DNA from: Hymenopellis radicata
Lineage: Eukaryota > Basidiomycota > Agaricomycetes > Agaricales > Physalacriaceae
DNA: 64,000 bases
Assembly (NCBI GenBank): GCA_015501595.1
Contig: JADNRX010000224.1
Location: forward strand, 25,706-89,705
Direction: 5' to 3'
This document shows positions 10,506 to 20,479 of this stretch, one piece after another. The notes under the pieces were generated by a model. That model was not told the DNA's origin. It saw only the letters and a program-made list of their open reading frames with translations, and did no database searches. Each line of letters starts with the position of its first letter. Within the stretch, counting starts at the first letter, position 1. A program made the position numbers and the translations under genes.

Positions 10506-12065
10506 CTAAATCCATGACTGGTGATGGTATACAAATGTCATAGTTCGATAGATCTGGCGTAGCGTTACACAGCGAAGCAACATATTAAATAACGCAAAAA
10601 GCAGCACGACGTACACCATCATATCATTAGGCATCAGCCCCGGCTTATTCGCCATCATCCAAGTATCAAGCGCCTTCCAAAAGCTCGCGACAACGGCCTT
10701 GTCCACATGCCTCCTATTCTGGTCAATCTTCAACTCCGACACGTTCCAATCCTTAATCTTGGCGTTTGGAGGATCACTCGCCCATGAAAAGTATATCCCT
10801 TTGACTACGGAAAGATGAGTCAATGTACAAGAAAGTGAAAGGCGATAGAGCGTACCATGGTGAAAGAGAATTCGAGGCTCTGACCAGCGGTATGGCTTGA
10901 ACTGCCAGGCTTGGCCGTGGTCATCACGCAAACTACGCGCTCCCAGGCATCCGGTCCGAACCTGTTGAGGGACTCGTGCGAGTCGACGACGATATATCTT
11001 GCCTGCGTTGAGCGTTCCTTCCCACCAGGATCGATGTGAGTGAGCTTCCGGTCGACAGTGACGAGCTTTTCAGTGTTGCCCTTCTCTCGTGCCTCTTGGG
11101 ACGTCTCGAAACTGTTGGATATTGAGAACGAATGAGTAATTAATAGATGAGAACACTTACACGGCCTCCTGCAGAAAGCGTTTGACGTTGTGCATTGTGA
11201 TGAGGGCGGTAGGGGACGACGAGACCATGATGATAGGGAAATTGCTGCGGGCCTTGCGGGCTTGCATCTTGTGGTCTGGCGTAGAAGCCGTAGCAGCAGT
11301 TGGCGGCGCGCCTGCCTTGTTCGCCTCCCGCATCTTTTTCAACTTTTCGGTGTAGACGTTCTTGATATTGGTAAAGTTCTGTACAAGAATCAGTAGATGA
11401 CGAGGAGGCGACCAATATACGCATACATTGGGCTTGGTGCCTTGGAGGACTGCGTTGCGGTCGCGCAATTCAATCTCGCTGCGCTTGATTTTCTTGACCA
11501 CTTCCATGTCGTGCGGGTCTGGCACATAGCGTCGCTTGCTTGACGGCGTATCTGGAACCGATTTCTTGGGCGACGTCGTCACTGGCAGGCTGCTCGTCGT
11601 GCGCGTCGGTGTCCAGGTGGTGTCGAGGATTCGCCTAACAGCAATGTTAACCAATGTCGAGACCGTTTAACAGCACTCACCTGGTAGTGACACTATCAAG
11701 TCGCCGTCGTCGATGTCGCCTTCAAGCCACTCCAAAACGCGTTTTCTGGCAGTGACACTGACCAGTAGACCGACGCCGACGCCGTTCTCACGCGCCTGTC
11801 GCGTGTACTCGGCCGCAGAGGCGTCCTTGAGATGCCAGGCGAGGTACAGAGCCTCAAGTGAGTAGAAATCATTGGGGCCCGTCGGCGTCGTTACGTCCAG
11901 CTTGCGGAATCGCGTTGCCGTCGACTTTGGGAACGAGTGAGGTGGGATGACGACGTGGGTCGCCGTCGACAGCGACGAGCACGGCTGGTCGTTGATAGCA
12001 TAGGTAATTATCTGCTTCCCTTTAATGGCCTGGCGCAGGGTCAAGGCAGCGTCTGGCGAGCTCAT
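10506..12065 (-). CDS. CDC73: CDC73-type subunit of the Paf1 complex
   Basis: Component of the RNA polymerase II-associated Paf1 complex (transcription elongation, histone modification). The N-terminus matches the family (DFYSLEALYLAWHLKDASAA), the middle has LQGTKPN-NFTNIKNVY, and the C-terminal Ras-like domain shows NFPIIMVSSSPTALITMHN and GQAWQFKPYRW ending near SFWKALDTWM. Introns recognised: from 11680, 11426-11379, about 11160-11113 and about 10855-10806. Two places do not keep frame: the junction after the first exon near 11680, and a missing base near 10913-10922 between VVCVMT and GQAWQFK. As this gene is normally single copy and conserved, an assembly indel is likelier than decay. 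The C-terminal tail past WMMANKP is longer than usual. Confidence 0.85.
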
Positions 12066-12166
12066 CGTGGTCGACGATGAAGAAAGAGGCGGGACGGCAG
12101 GCTTCCATCCGGTGCCGGATTTAGCTGATAGTCACGTGACACAAGAGCCTTTCTCAAGTTTCTAGG

Positions 12167-12188
12167 AATTGAACAGCCTTTTTTCGCT
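12167..12188 (+). repeat. 22-base dispersed repeat, copy 1
   Basis: AATTGAACAGCCTTTTTTCG and the two bases after it recur exactly at 20267-20288. Flanks differ. Probably the conserved end of a short dispersed element. Confidence 0.6.
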
Positions 12189-12259
12189 GGAGTACAAGAC
12201 TCGTGAAGTGCCGCCTTGCTTGAGCAATGGTGGTAGGCATGGACACAAGATGAACATTA

Positions 12260-12568
12260 CAGCGGATTGCAAAACGATAGGCGTGTTCTGGTCGCGAGGT
12301 GGTGATGGCGGAGTTACAAAATCTGGCTTGTATGACTTCGGCCGGCGAGCTCGGCTCTCTGCAAGAGTCTTCAGCTAGACATATTGTTCTCGCCGAAGAA
12401 AATGCAGAAGCTATACGATACATAGGGAAGCAACTAGTATATTACATACACATTCAATGTTGACATGGAGGCCACGGCGGGCATAGGAAGGTTCCAGCCG
12501 CCACATATTTCACATTCCGCCATCAGCACGTCGCGACCAGAACACGCCTATCGTTTTGCAATCCGCTG
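12260..12568. mobile_element. Short inverted-repeat element, 309 bp, TA-flanked
   Basis: Arms of about 53 bases, starting CAGCGGATTGCAAAACGATA, face each other at 12260-12312 and 12516-12568 with only a few mismatches. TA lies directly outside both ends. There is no coding capacity in the roughly 200-base spacer. CAG termini with TA flanks fit a Tc1/mariner-type MITE; this assignment is inference. Confidence 0.7.
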
Positions 12569-12875
12569 TAAATTGAAGTGAGTACCCTAGACAACTAGTA
12601 GTGTCCAAGAAATAAACATGACTGGAAACAGGAAGTCATTTCCAGGTCATTTCAAGGAATCAATGTGGGACTTTCAGTGTCACCAATTCCTTCCAGTTGC
12701 AGGAGCGAAAAACGAGTCTCTTACAGTCAGGCTACGACACGTTTGAGCAGACATCCTACAAGAAATTCTCGACAGCTGTAATCCTCAAAAAATGCTTCGT
12801 CAAAATTAAGACGCGAGAATGTAAATGTACAGGAGCAACGCAGCGCGTATTAGTATCGAGTTCTATCTGTCAATA
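12569..12875. other. Intergenic spacer
   Basis: Between the inverted-repeat element and the 3' end of the hypothetical gene on the minus strand. AT-rich; no gene seen. Confidence 0.5.
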
Positions 12876-13680
12876 TCACGGTTCATGATGATTGTCTGGC
12901 CTTCTTACGCGCTGGGGCCTTCTTCTTCCCTCCTCCTCCTTCTCCCAATCTCTGACTATCCACCTGCGAGCCACGCCCGCATACTTCTTGCCCTTCGTCT
13001 TGCTGTCGCGTCCCTCCGCGACGAGCACTCCGTCCCGCGCGTTGTCCGGAGGGAACTTCATGGCCGTGAGACCCTTGCACGGGAGCTTCGCGCAGACGAG
13101 GCCGGGGACGTAAGATGGCGTCAGGGCTACGCCGCCAAACGTGTGTGCGCCTGTGTCCCCGTAGTAGTCCGACCACGAATATAGAATCGTGTACGCATAG
13201 TGAACAGTGGTGTCGGGCGAGGCAGCCTTGGCGTCTTCTCTAATAGCTTCGGGGGTGGTTGCGCGCTGTGAAATGAAATCGTGAATACGTGGTGACAAAA
13301 GAAAGAAAAGGACGCACAGTTTTTCCTTCGGCGACTTTCCACTTTTCCACACGCGCTTGCATATCTCCGATAGACGCCTCACCAACAAGCTTTCCCTTCT
13401 TGTTCGCAGTGTCCAGCCCATCAAACTCCTCGGGCGTCTCGCCCTCCTTCAAGTTCTTTGCCTCATACGCGTCATGCAATGACTTTAGAAGCTCCGTCGC
13501 GCCAGTGATGGTGCGCGCGACACCGAGAGGGCGTGGGCCCTCATGGGCACTGTCCAGCCCGCCGCCGTGCTCTTCATCAACGAGGACGACGAAGAGATGG
13601 GATGGTGCTGGGGCAGCAGTATGCGCGGTCGTTTCTGAGGCTGGAGCATCCTCCTCAGCAGGACGTTTGAGGCTGGACAT
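12876..13680 (-). CDS. Hypothetical protein, about 245-250 residues
   Basis: Two exons, 13680-13318 and 13265 downward, joined by a 52-base intron with clean GT-AG borders. The protein starts MSSLKRPAEEDAPASETTAH, then HLFVVLVDEEHGGGLD and a charged middle; exon 2 holds TTVHYAYTILYSWSDYYGD and a lysine-rich end. Two endings are possible because a purine-run region near 12910 is open in two frames: stop at 12883 (ending KKAPARKKARQSS) or at 12876. The first looks like a nuclear-type basic tail. I do not recognise the family. It faces away from the decayed unit at 13.8 kb. Confidence 0.6.
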
Positions 13681-14084
13681 GATGATGGAGAAAAGGAACG
13701 TTAAAAAACGGCATTCTAATTTCTATCACCGCCTTTACTATCACGTGACCGCCGGCAAAGACCGTCCCGGCTATCCATGCGCACGACAAATGCCACCTTC
13801 AAAGATGCCCCATCTACCTCGCCGCCGTTCACCCTCTCCGGCCAGATAACTACTTTGTGCTTTCAAATTCTTTTTCGCCGATGATCTCGCTATAACCTTA
13901 CAAAGTTGAACCAGCACTGGTGAGGTGATGATACTGTCATTCTGTGCTTGTACTGCAATCCAACTACTCTTCGTCTCGCCTGAGAGGAATGCCTGACTTC
14001 CAGCCGCGATTCTATGCTCAGACATGTGTCCACTGTCTTCTCTGGTCCTTCGTAACGTCTACGATGATACATTTTGCTTGTGAG

Positions 14085-14610
14085 TGTTCCCACTTCTTGG
14101 ATGTCGCAGCAGACTAACAATTCAACTATTAGTAAGGATAATTCCCAAACGCTCCGATGTCATTCATGTCCTCATCATCACCCTGTCATCACCCGGGGCC
14201 TATGCTTTTTCCGCGCAGAACCCTGCCAGTCCACAACGGTACGACGTCACTATCGTCGCTGAGCGCTGGTCTGATCCCAAGAACCGCATCACGTTGTTAA
14301 TGCCTATGCTTACACGAAGGGCTTCTGTGATTACACCTGTCTGTGAAACAACACGCGTCAGTAATCAGCGGGATGCACTCAGGCGTTGTCGCCTACAAGG
14401 TAAGGCAACTCTTCTGCCATCTGCAGCGAAAACGGAGTGTCACTGTCCAATCAAGCCGCCTGAAATTCTGCCTGCGATTTCTTTCTCGCTGATTCCTCGT
14501 GGGGGATATAGGATTACTATCCTGCACAGTCTGCACTTTATTGAGGAAGTGGAACTTTTGGTCCTCCCGCCACCAATCGGATGATGGCTTGTGGTCGGCA
14601 CTAATAGCGT
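14085..14610 (+). pseudogene. D-amino-acid oxidase relic (unit B)
   Basis: The promoter-side sequence matches that of the intact oxidase at 50973. About 60 bases of exon 2 remain (14233-14290, coding for YDVTIVAERWSDPKNRIT). The last codons reappear at about 14540-14600, reading like IEEVELLVLPP. Everything between is lost. Confidence 0.8.
14310..14465 (-). pseudogene. Cytochrome P450 scrap inside the oxidase relic
   Basis: Reverse-strand words for TPFSLQMAEELPYL-like sequence match the P450 relics at 16990, 41080, 42235 and 54930. It sits where the middle of the oxidase gene should be. Confidence 0.6.
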
Positions 14611-15063
14611 GCTTTATAAAGTCGTTTGATTGCCGTCACCTAAGTTATTACCTATTTATGTCTTGCAATCTTATATGTCCTTCATTCAATTTCCACGTTG
14701 ACGAGCCAGCTCCGCGGAAAGGACTGCCCGAAGTTGGCGATGGCAGTCGGCACGCCAGAAAAGTCAACTTCGGAGATTTAGCGTACTCGGACATATCTTG
14801 TAAGGTCTTCTTGTCTCTGACGCTGTCCTAGAGGCGCGCTTAACGCGTCGGAAACACGTCGAATGCAACAGACGAACGGCAATAGCGATGCCGAGCTATG
14901 AGTGACGGATCGGCGCTTAAGTAACGCTGAGACCTTTCCTCTTGCACTCATACCACCACCTACCAAGAAAGGCGTAGTTCATAGACGCGCGAGGATATCC
15001 CTCATTTCGGGATCGTTCTTCCAGTCGTCTTTTCTGGGAGACTTCCGCGTTAATAATTCAATC

Positions 15064-16612
15064 ATGGTACGCGTGTGGTCGTCTCGATTCATTCCGCTTT
15101 TTTAACGAGAAAATACTCAGCCTGACATCCCACTTGAAATCAAAACTCTCATCATCCATGAATTGTCTCCATACGGCTCCCTATTTCCTCATGTCGAGGA
15201 CGAAAAAGCGGCATACTTTCGTGACCTTTGCGCAGTCTGCTTGGTCTGGCCGGACACGATTGCTATCATTCGCAAAATCGTCTTCAGGACGATATCTCTT
15301 CGTTCCAATGATCACCATATAGACGCGTCGCTGCGCAACCTTTGCCAGGCCCTAGAAAATGATCCCGGTCTTTCCACGTTCGTCAAGACACTTGAATTCT
15401 CTCATCGAAATACCAAACAGCTCGTCGCGCAAAAAATCTCCCTTCATTCCCACTGCCAGCCGTTCGCTCTTCCTCTCGTTCTTATCCTTCATTCCCAAAA
15501 TGCACAAACTCAGATTTCTTCGCCTCGACCACATGTGTTTCCACGATGAGACTTCCATAGAGTTCAACGACTTATGCGTCCTGAAGGAATCCTCGGTGAC
15601 GTTCCTCACCCTCAGGAACAGCACCTTCTCCATTCCAGCATTTAACGCGTTCCTCGGTTACTGGCGGGGAGGGAGCTTGACCTCTCCGTTGATGGTATAT
15701 CCCTCATTCCGCATACCACCTACACATCGGATCAGATGTTGCTTGAAATCGAGGAAGATACATGGGACTGGGACGAGGAGAATATCTGGACGGAATGGGA
15801 GGTCGACAAGCCCCGCGCGACGTCCTTCTTATCTGTTACAGTTCTCGAGCTGAAACTCTCCAACTCCGGAATGCTGATGCTCATGGACTTTTTAGCGAGT
15901 GATGAGTGGTCGCCGTTGGAATCTGTACATGATTTGGAGATATTCTCGGAAGATGCGATAACCGCCACAACTGTGATCCGGATCAACAATCTCATCCGAC
16001 GATACGAACCAGTCTCTTATCTGGATTTGAATTTCTTCTCTCATCAGTGTATGTGGCGTGCTTTATTTATGATTTCCCCTATCGCCTGACATGCCTTCTT
16101 CACCAGTTGAAGATGCAATTGGTACACCACTCTACCTCGGCGGCGTCGAAAGGACGGTGATGGGTTTCAAGATTCATACAGACTTTACCCTATTCAAACT
16201 TGACGAAGATTGCTTCGACTGGCATGTTGAAAGCTTGGCCGCCGTTCCGCCCAATTCGAAACTCCGAGAGCTCACATTGGACCTTTCTCAACTTGTTCTC
16301 CTGGAAGCCGGGGACTTCAACTTCAAGGGATCACAAGGTGTTTGGGGAAAACTGGATGCAGCCTTATCTGGCGACAACTTACAGTTTGAGGCCCTCGTCA
16401 TCGATGTGTATCTCGAGCCTTCTCCGAACGCCAGGACGCCCGGACTGGCGCGGTTACGGACGTGGTTGATGGAGATTTGTTTTCCGAAGGTTACCGCGAA
16501 ATACTTCAGCTGCAATAGTAAGCCTGAGCCTGAGGAGGAAACGGAAGGAAGGGAGACGAGCGCACTGAGGCTCTGGATTGGAGATGAGCTGGTCGACCCA
16601 AAGAAACACTGA
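15064..16612 (+). pseudogene. F-box-like family copy B (frameshifted)
   Basis: Same structure as copy A: ATG at 15064 abutting an intron, a long second exon, and a third exon ending at 16612. An extra A near 15413 and a missing base near 15665 each break the frame relative to copy A, while the downstream protein is otherwise well kept (CFHDETSIEFNDL, WDWDEENIWTEWEV). The last exon carries a short in-frame insertion rich in Glu and Pro. If the two indels are sequencing errors the gene could be functional. Confidence 0.75.
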
Positions 16613-16989
16613 TTAGGAATACAGTATTGTAGAGCGTATGAAACCTGCTGTTACTCGCGCTACCTCGCTATGAAAGTTTCAAGTTTGATATCAAGTTGAG
16701 CGCTTCTGAAAGCCATATCCTCCGTTCTATCAAACATACGTCCCAGATTCTTCGTCAAATAAAATGTTGGATGACCAACTCCGTCTCATACAACTCTCTA
16801 TCAAACTTGGGCACCAAATGCGCGAACGTCAAGTACAGTTCGCACGACACGGACTGCGCCACTGGGAGCTCAATAGGTAGTACGGTGGGAATAGTATACA
16901 CACTTCATCCACAAGCAACTTCTCGGCCCTCTAAAAAACACGATGAGATACTTGTCCAACCCCAGCGAATCCGGCCCCATCCATCGCTC

Positions 16990-17295
16990 GGGTGAATGCA
17001 AGGACCACGGTCTACAAGCTTTTATTATTAAACATCGGTCTACAGGAATGGTCCTGGCGATTCCACATACACCAGCAGGAACAGCAAACCCATATAACAG
17101 TCGCCGAGGTAGCGACGCGCGGAAGGGCAGTGGTAACGCCTATGCTTAGACGAAGAGCTTCTTTGATTACACCTGTCTGTGAAACAACAAACGCCAGTAA
17201 TCGGCGGGATGCACTCAGGCGTTGGCGCTTACAAGGTAAGGCAACTCTTCTACCATCTGCAGCGAAAACGGAGTGTCACTGTCAGATCAAGCCCC
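16990..17295 (-). pseudogene. Cytochrome P450 relic, antisense, downstream of F-box copy B
   Basis: Reverse-strand sequence resembles the P450 segment after the I-helix (PFSLQMVEELPYLVSANA, then a region like RRLSIGV). It aligns with 54930-55210 behind copy D. No intact frame. Confidence 0.65.
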
Positions 17296-17423
17296 CTGTA
17301 ATTGGATCACGCAAGCATTACATGGGCGCCGTTCCGGATTCGTCCTCGAGCGGGAAGCATAAAGTATACATTGACGTGTCCTGTTAATCGCTTCCGCAAC
17401 ATTCGCTGCCTCTTACTCTCATC

Positions 17424-18380
17424 ATGCTCACCCAGTACATCTCCTCTACAAATGAGCGCTCTACGACTCGGGATGTATCTGACAACAACATTCCGGATGA
17501 AGATGCCGAATCCGACTACCAGAGTTGCGGGTCATCCATGTCAGATGAAGACGAGGCGCGCACGGCGGAGGATTATGCAGATGGGGAGCTTGAGATCCTT
17601 GAATACATAGGTGATGATAAATGGGAGCCCATCCAGGCATGGTATGTCACGGCCTTTGCATCATGGTATGAAGCACTCACAAGGAGGCTTAGCGACGTGC
17701 CAGAACTTGTCGGGGCTTCGGTGACCGATACGGACTGGATTTCGTCGATTGAGGCCTTTCAACTATTTGATGCGCTGGTGGACGTTCAAGAAAGGAGCCG
17801 GGACGCAATAGCTTTACTTGCCGAGACTATAGGTGGACCGGCGAGAGAGCCGTGGCATCACATTTTGTCACATCGGAAAAAGCATGGCGTGGTGAGTATA
17901 TATAACATAGGATGGTTCATGTAGCCTGATTTGTAGAATGTCACCTATGTCCCCACACTGCAGCTCTTGCTCGTTCTCATCATGTTCGGCAAAGAAGCTT
18001 GGACCAATACCTCCTGGTGGAAAGCCCGTACACTCTACATTCCCAGTCAAGGAATGTACCACCAGTCCTTCACCTCGAGTTTGTTTGAAGGAACAATGCT
18101 GTATGATCGATCGTTGTCGAAGGACCTTGCAGAAGTCATGAGGATTGCCCTTCCGTACTTCCGGCAGATGAATGCTCGCATCGACGTGCTGTCCAAGCTT
18201 CGGAATGTCGGCTACTCCTCCTCCCTGATTCAGCATCGATTTTTGGACCAACAAACATGGCGAACCTCATCACATGCCTCGACATCGCGGAAAGTGTCGC
18301 GAAACTGGTTCCGTTCTTGGGAGATGTGCTTGAGGGCACGTGCGGAATCCTACGGAAGACGGTCCAGGCTGCAGAGGTGA
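17424..18380 (+). CDS. Hypothetical protein, agaric-specific
   Basis: ATG at 17424; exon 1 ends at HGV near 17892 and a roughly 45-base intron leads into NVTYVPTLQLLLVLIMFGKEAWTN. The N-terminus is acidic and Ser-rich. The middle has aromatic-rich helices (WEPIQAWYVTAFASWYEALT). A hydrophobic stretch in exon 2 could be a membrane helix. The end overlaps the start of the next gene in another frame, so the true 3' end is uncertain: it may stop or splice near LSKLRNVGYSSS (about 18220). A two-gene or one-gene reading with the next entry are both possible. Family not recognised. Confidence 0.5.
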
Positions 18381-19005
18381 GTACTGTTCTGTATGCTCAC
18401 AGTGGTGATCAACTGATTTCTTTCTAGAATGCTCGAACCGCTCGCAACGAATGTCGGGCTCTCGCAGAGCACACAGCTTCCATCACACTTGCCATCTTAA
18501 ACGAGATTGGACCCGCATCTACAATCAGTGGCGCTGACATTAACAGAATTTGTGAACTTCGCGAGTACTACATTGACACACCTCCTGTAGAATCCGACAC
18601 TGACTCCCTTCAATCACAGGACCATTAAGATTGTGGATTCCAGAGTCCAGAGTCTCTCGAAGCTCGGGCGGCTGAAATACTTTGGATCACGCGGAAGAAT
18701 CAACACTGAGGTGATAGAGCTACGTGCCCAAGTGGACAATGCGCGGATCGCGTTTAAAGTGGGGTCGTTACATCTCTGATGTGTACCGCTGCTAATGAGT
18801 TTATTAGATTCGGAGTGATATCTCAGCAACACGATTACTAACCGACCTGAAAAACATGCAGACACGTCTCATGATGCGCGTTGAGGACATGTACGAGGGC
18901 CAAAAGATGACACACCACATGTTGCGTACGCTTCTGGTGGAGGTCAGGTCCGATCTCTCTAGTCAGCTCGATACTCACAGTCTTGATGCAGGTTCGAGGA
19001 CGTAG
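18257..19005 (+). CDS. Orphan HeLo/MLKL-like N-terminal domain protein
   Basis: Four exons, 18257-18376, 18428-18564, 18620-18758 and 18808-19005, all GT-AG, give 197 residues. The sequence (VAKLVPFLGDVLEGTCGILR, then ENARTARNECRALAEHTASI) resembles the helical N-terminal domain that precedes NACHT or other STAND modules in agaric NLR-like proteins, related in fold to HeLo and MLKL bundles. Here no NACHT, P-loop or repeat domain follows; the protein ends after a long helical stretch (TRLLTDLKNMQTRLMMRVED). It could be a stand-alone adaptor or death-domain protein, or the remnant of an NLR. Family call is from pattern memory. Confidence 0.6.
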
Positions 19006-20479
19006 AACCGGAAACGTGTATGCCGATGATGCAGATTGAGGAGGGAGAGCGAAGGGTTCCTGTTTTTTATACGCTAATTGCTGTTGATCCACTGGTTCGC
19101 ATGGTAGAGTTTGAGCAGGGTGGAAATGACACATTCCCGACCTCGCTGTCCGATTCGAATTGGAGTAGAAAAATGGTCCAAGCAAATGTCTACTCGTCAA
19201 TAACGACAAGAAATTCAACGTTGAAATTGTCTGCATTTGAACTTGGAGTGTGGCGCGGAATACTCGAAAGTCACTGTTATCTCGGTAGCGGGCAGCTCGC
19301 AGCGCGAGTGCAGCGGTAGAAGTGCTGCTGCTTACTGCGATTCAACTGAAATGGAGAGCTTGAATTAAGTCGTTAGTCCAAAGAGCGCGATAAACGAGAT
19401 AACCTACCCAACAACGAATTTGTCGCCACGATGTCCGAAGCCGTGCCCCATCAGATCCAGAGTGGGATCAGCATATGTGGTCAGCCAAAGGTTGGATAGT
19501 CTAGTACGGGGCCATGTTGAATGTGATGGGTTCTCAGTGATATGGGATGGTTTAACGGAAGGGCAGATGTTGCTGGCGCCGGACGGCGATTCTGGGGGAG
19601 CAAGAAATGTGTTATACGTCGACGACGACCATCTCTAGGAAGTGCGAAACCAAAGTTGAAGTGTAGCGTCCATTAGGGTAACGACGGCGATCATAATGAT
19701 ATACCAGCAGTGACTCGTGAGAGGCTTGTCGATCGAACTGGGCGGCGGCAACGCAACTGGGGCAATGAATGAGCACGGGAATTCAGGCAAAACGAATCAA
19801 CACACCTATCAGGAAACGCTTTTCCCCTCCAGAACGGGCCACTTTTTCCGGAGGCTCTGGAACCCAATTCCCAGTGACATTGGCATATCTGAGTCATGCA
19901 TTTACAGATACAATGGTTCCAGTTGCAATCGATACTGCAATACCACCCGGAGGCGCCTTGAATCTGTTCAACATTTATGTAGCATTGTTGTCGAGAGGAG
20001 TTCAGGTCGGCATGCTATACGGTTGCTGAGGGACGTTGATGAGGCGCCATTCACCGAAATTGTTGCAGGAAGATGACCAATTGGAGAGAATGAACAAAGA
20101 TATGATGGATTAGTGCGTAAGATGGAAGGACAGCATGCATACCGTAATAGTAGTAGATGAAGTTAGACGCAGCGGGAAAAACAACAGATGCCGCCGGTTT
20201 GTACTTATTTGGGATATTCATGTCAAGCGTTAATTTCGTACCCTGACAAGCAAGGTGATTAGGCCTAATTGAACAGCCTTTTTTCGCTTGACGACAAGAG
20301 TGTGCCAGCGCGCTCATGAGTTCAATGTGGCGCACTATTCCGTGTCCTACAGAGATTTCGGAGGCACTGTCCTCCGCCGAACGGATCGCGCGGACCGACT
20401 GTTCGCCCCATGATCATTGATCACAGCACGCCTTGCTGGTGTGCTACGAGTGGTCGTTTCTGTCGTGTCGTTGTCAGCG
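19006..20479. other. Spacer with unrecognised coding debris
   Basis: Several open frames of 70-120 codons occur on both strands, without known motifs. Reverse-strand words near 19850-20000 (such as FKAPPGGIAVSIATGTIVSV) look like old coding sequence broken by stops. The second copy of a 22-base repeat lies at 20267-20288. The last 100 bases are the promoter side of the MFS gene. Confidence 0.4.
20267..20288 (+). repeat. 22-base dispersed repeat, copy 2
   Basis: Exact match to 12167-12188; the flanks of the two copies are unrelated. Confidence 0.6.

Larger units (their letters stand above)
13820..17300 (+). repeat. Duplicated unit B (decayed)
   Basis: Matches unit D (50290-55210) in order: the oxidase upstream region (13850-14230), scraps of oxidase, the shared spacer containing TTATTACCTATTTATGTCTT (14648), an F-box-like gene, and an antisense P450 relic. 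Most of the oxidase coding region is deleted and replaced by a second P450 scrap. Confidence 0.8.
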
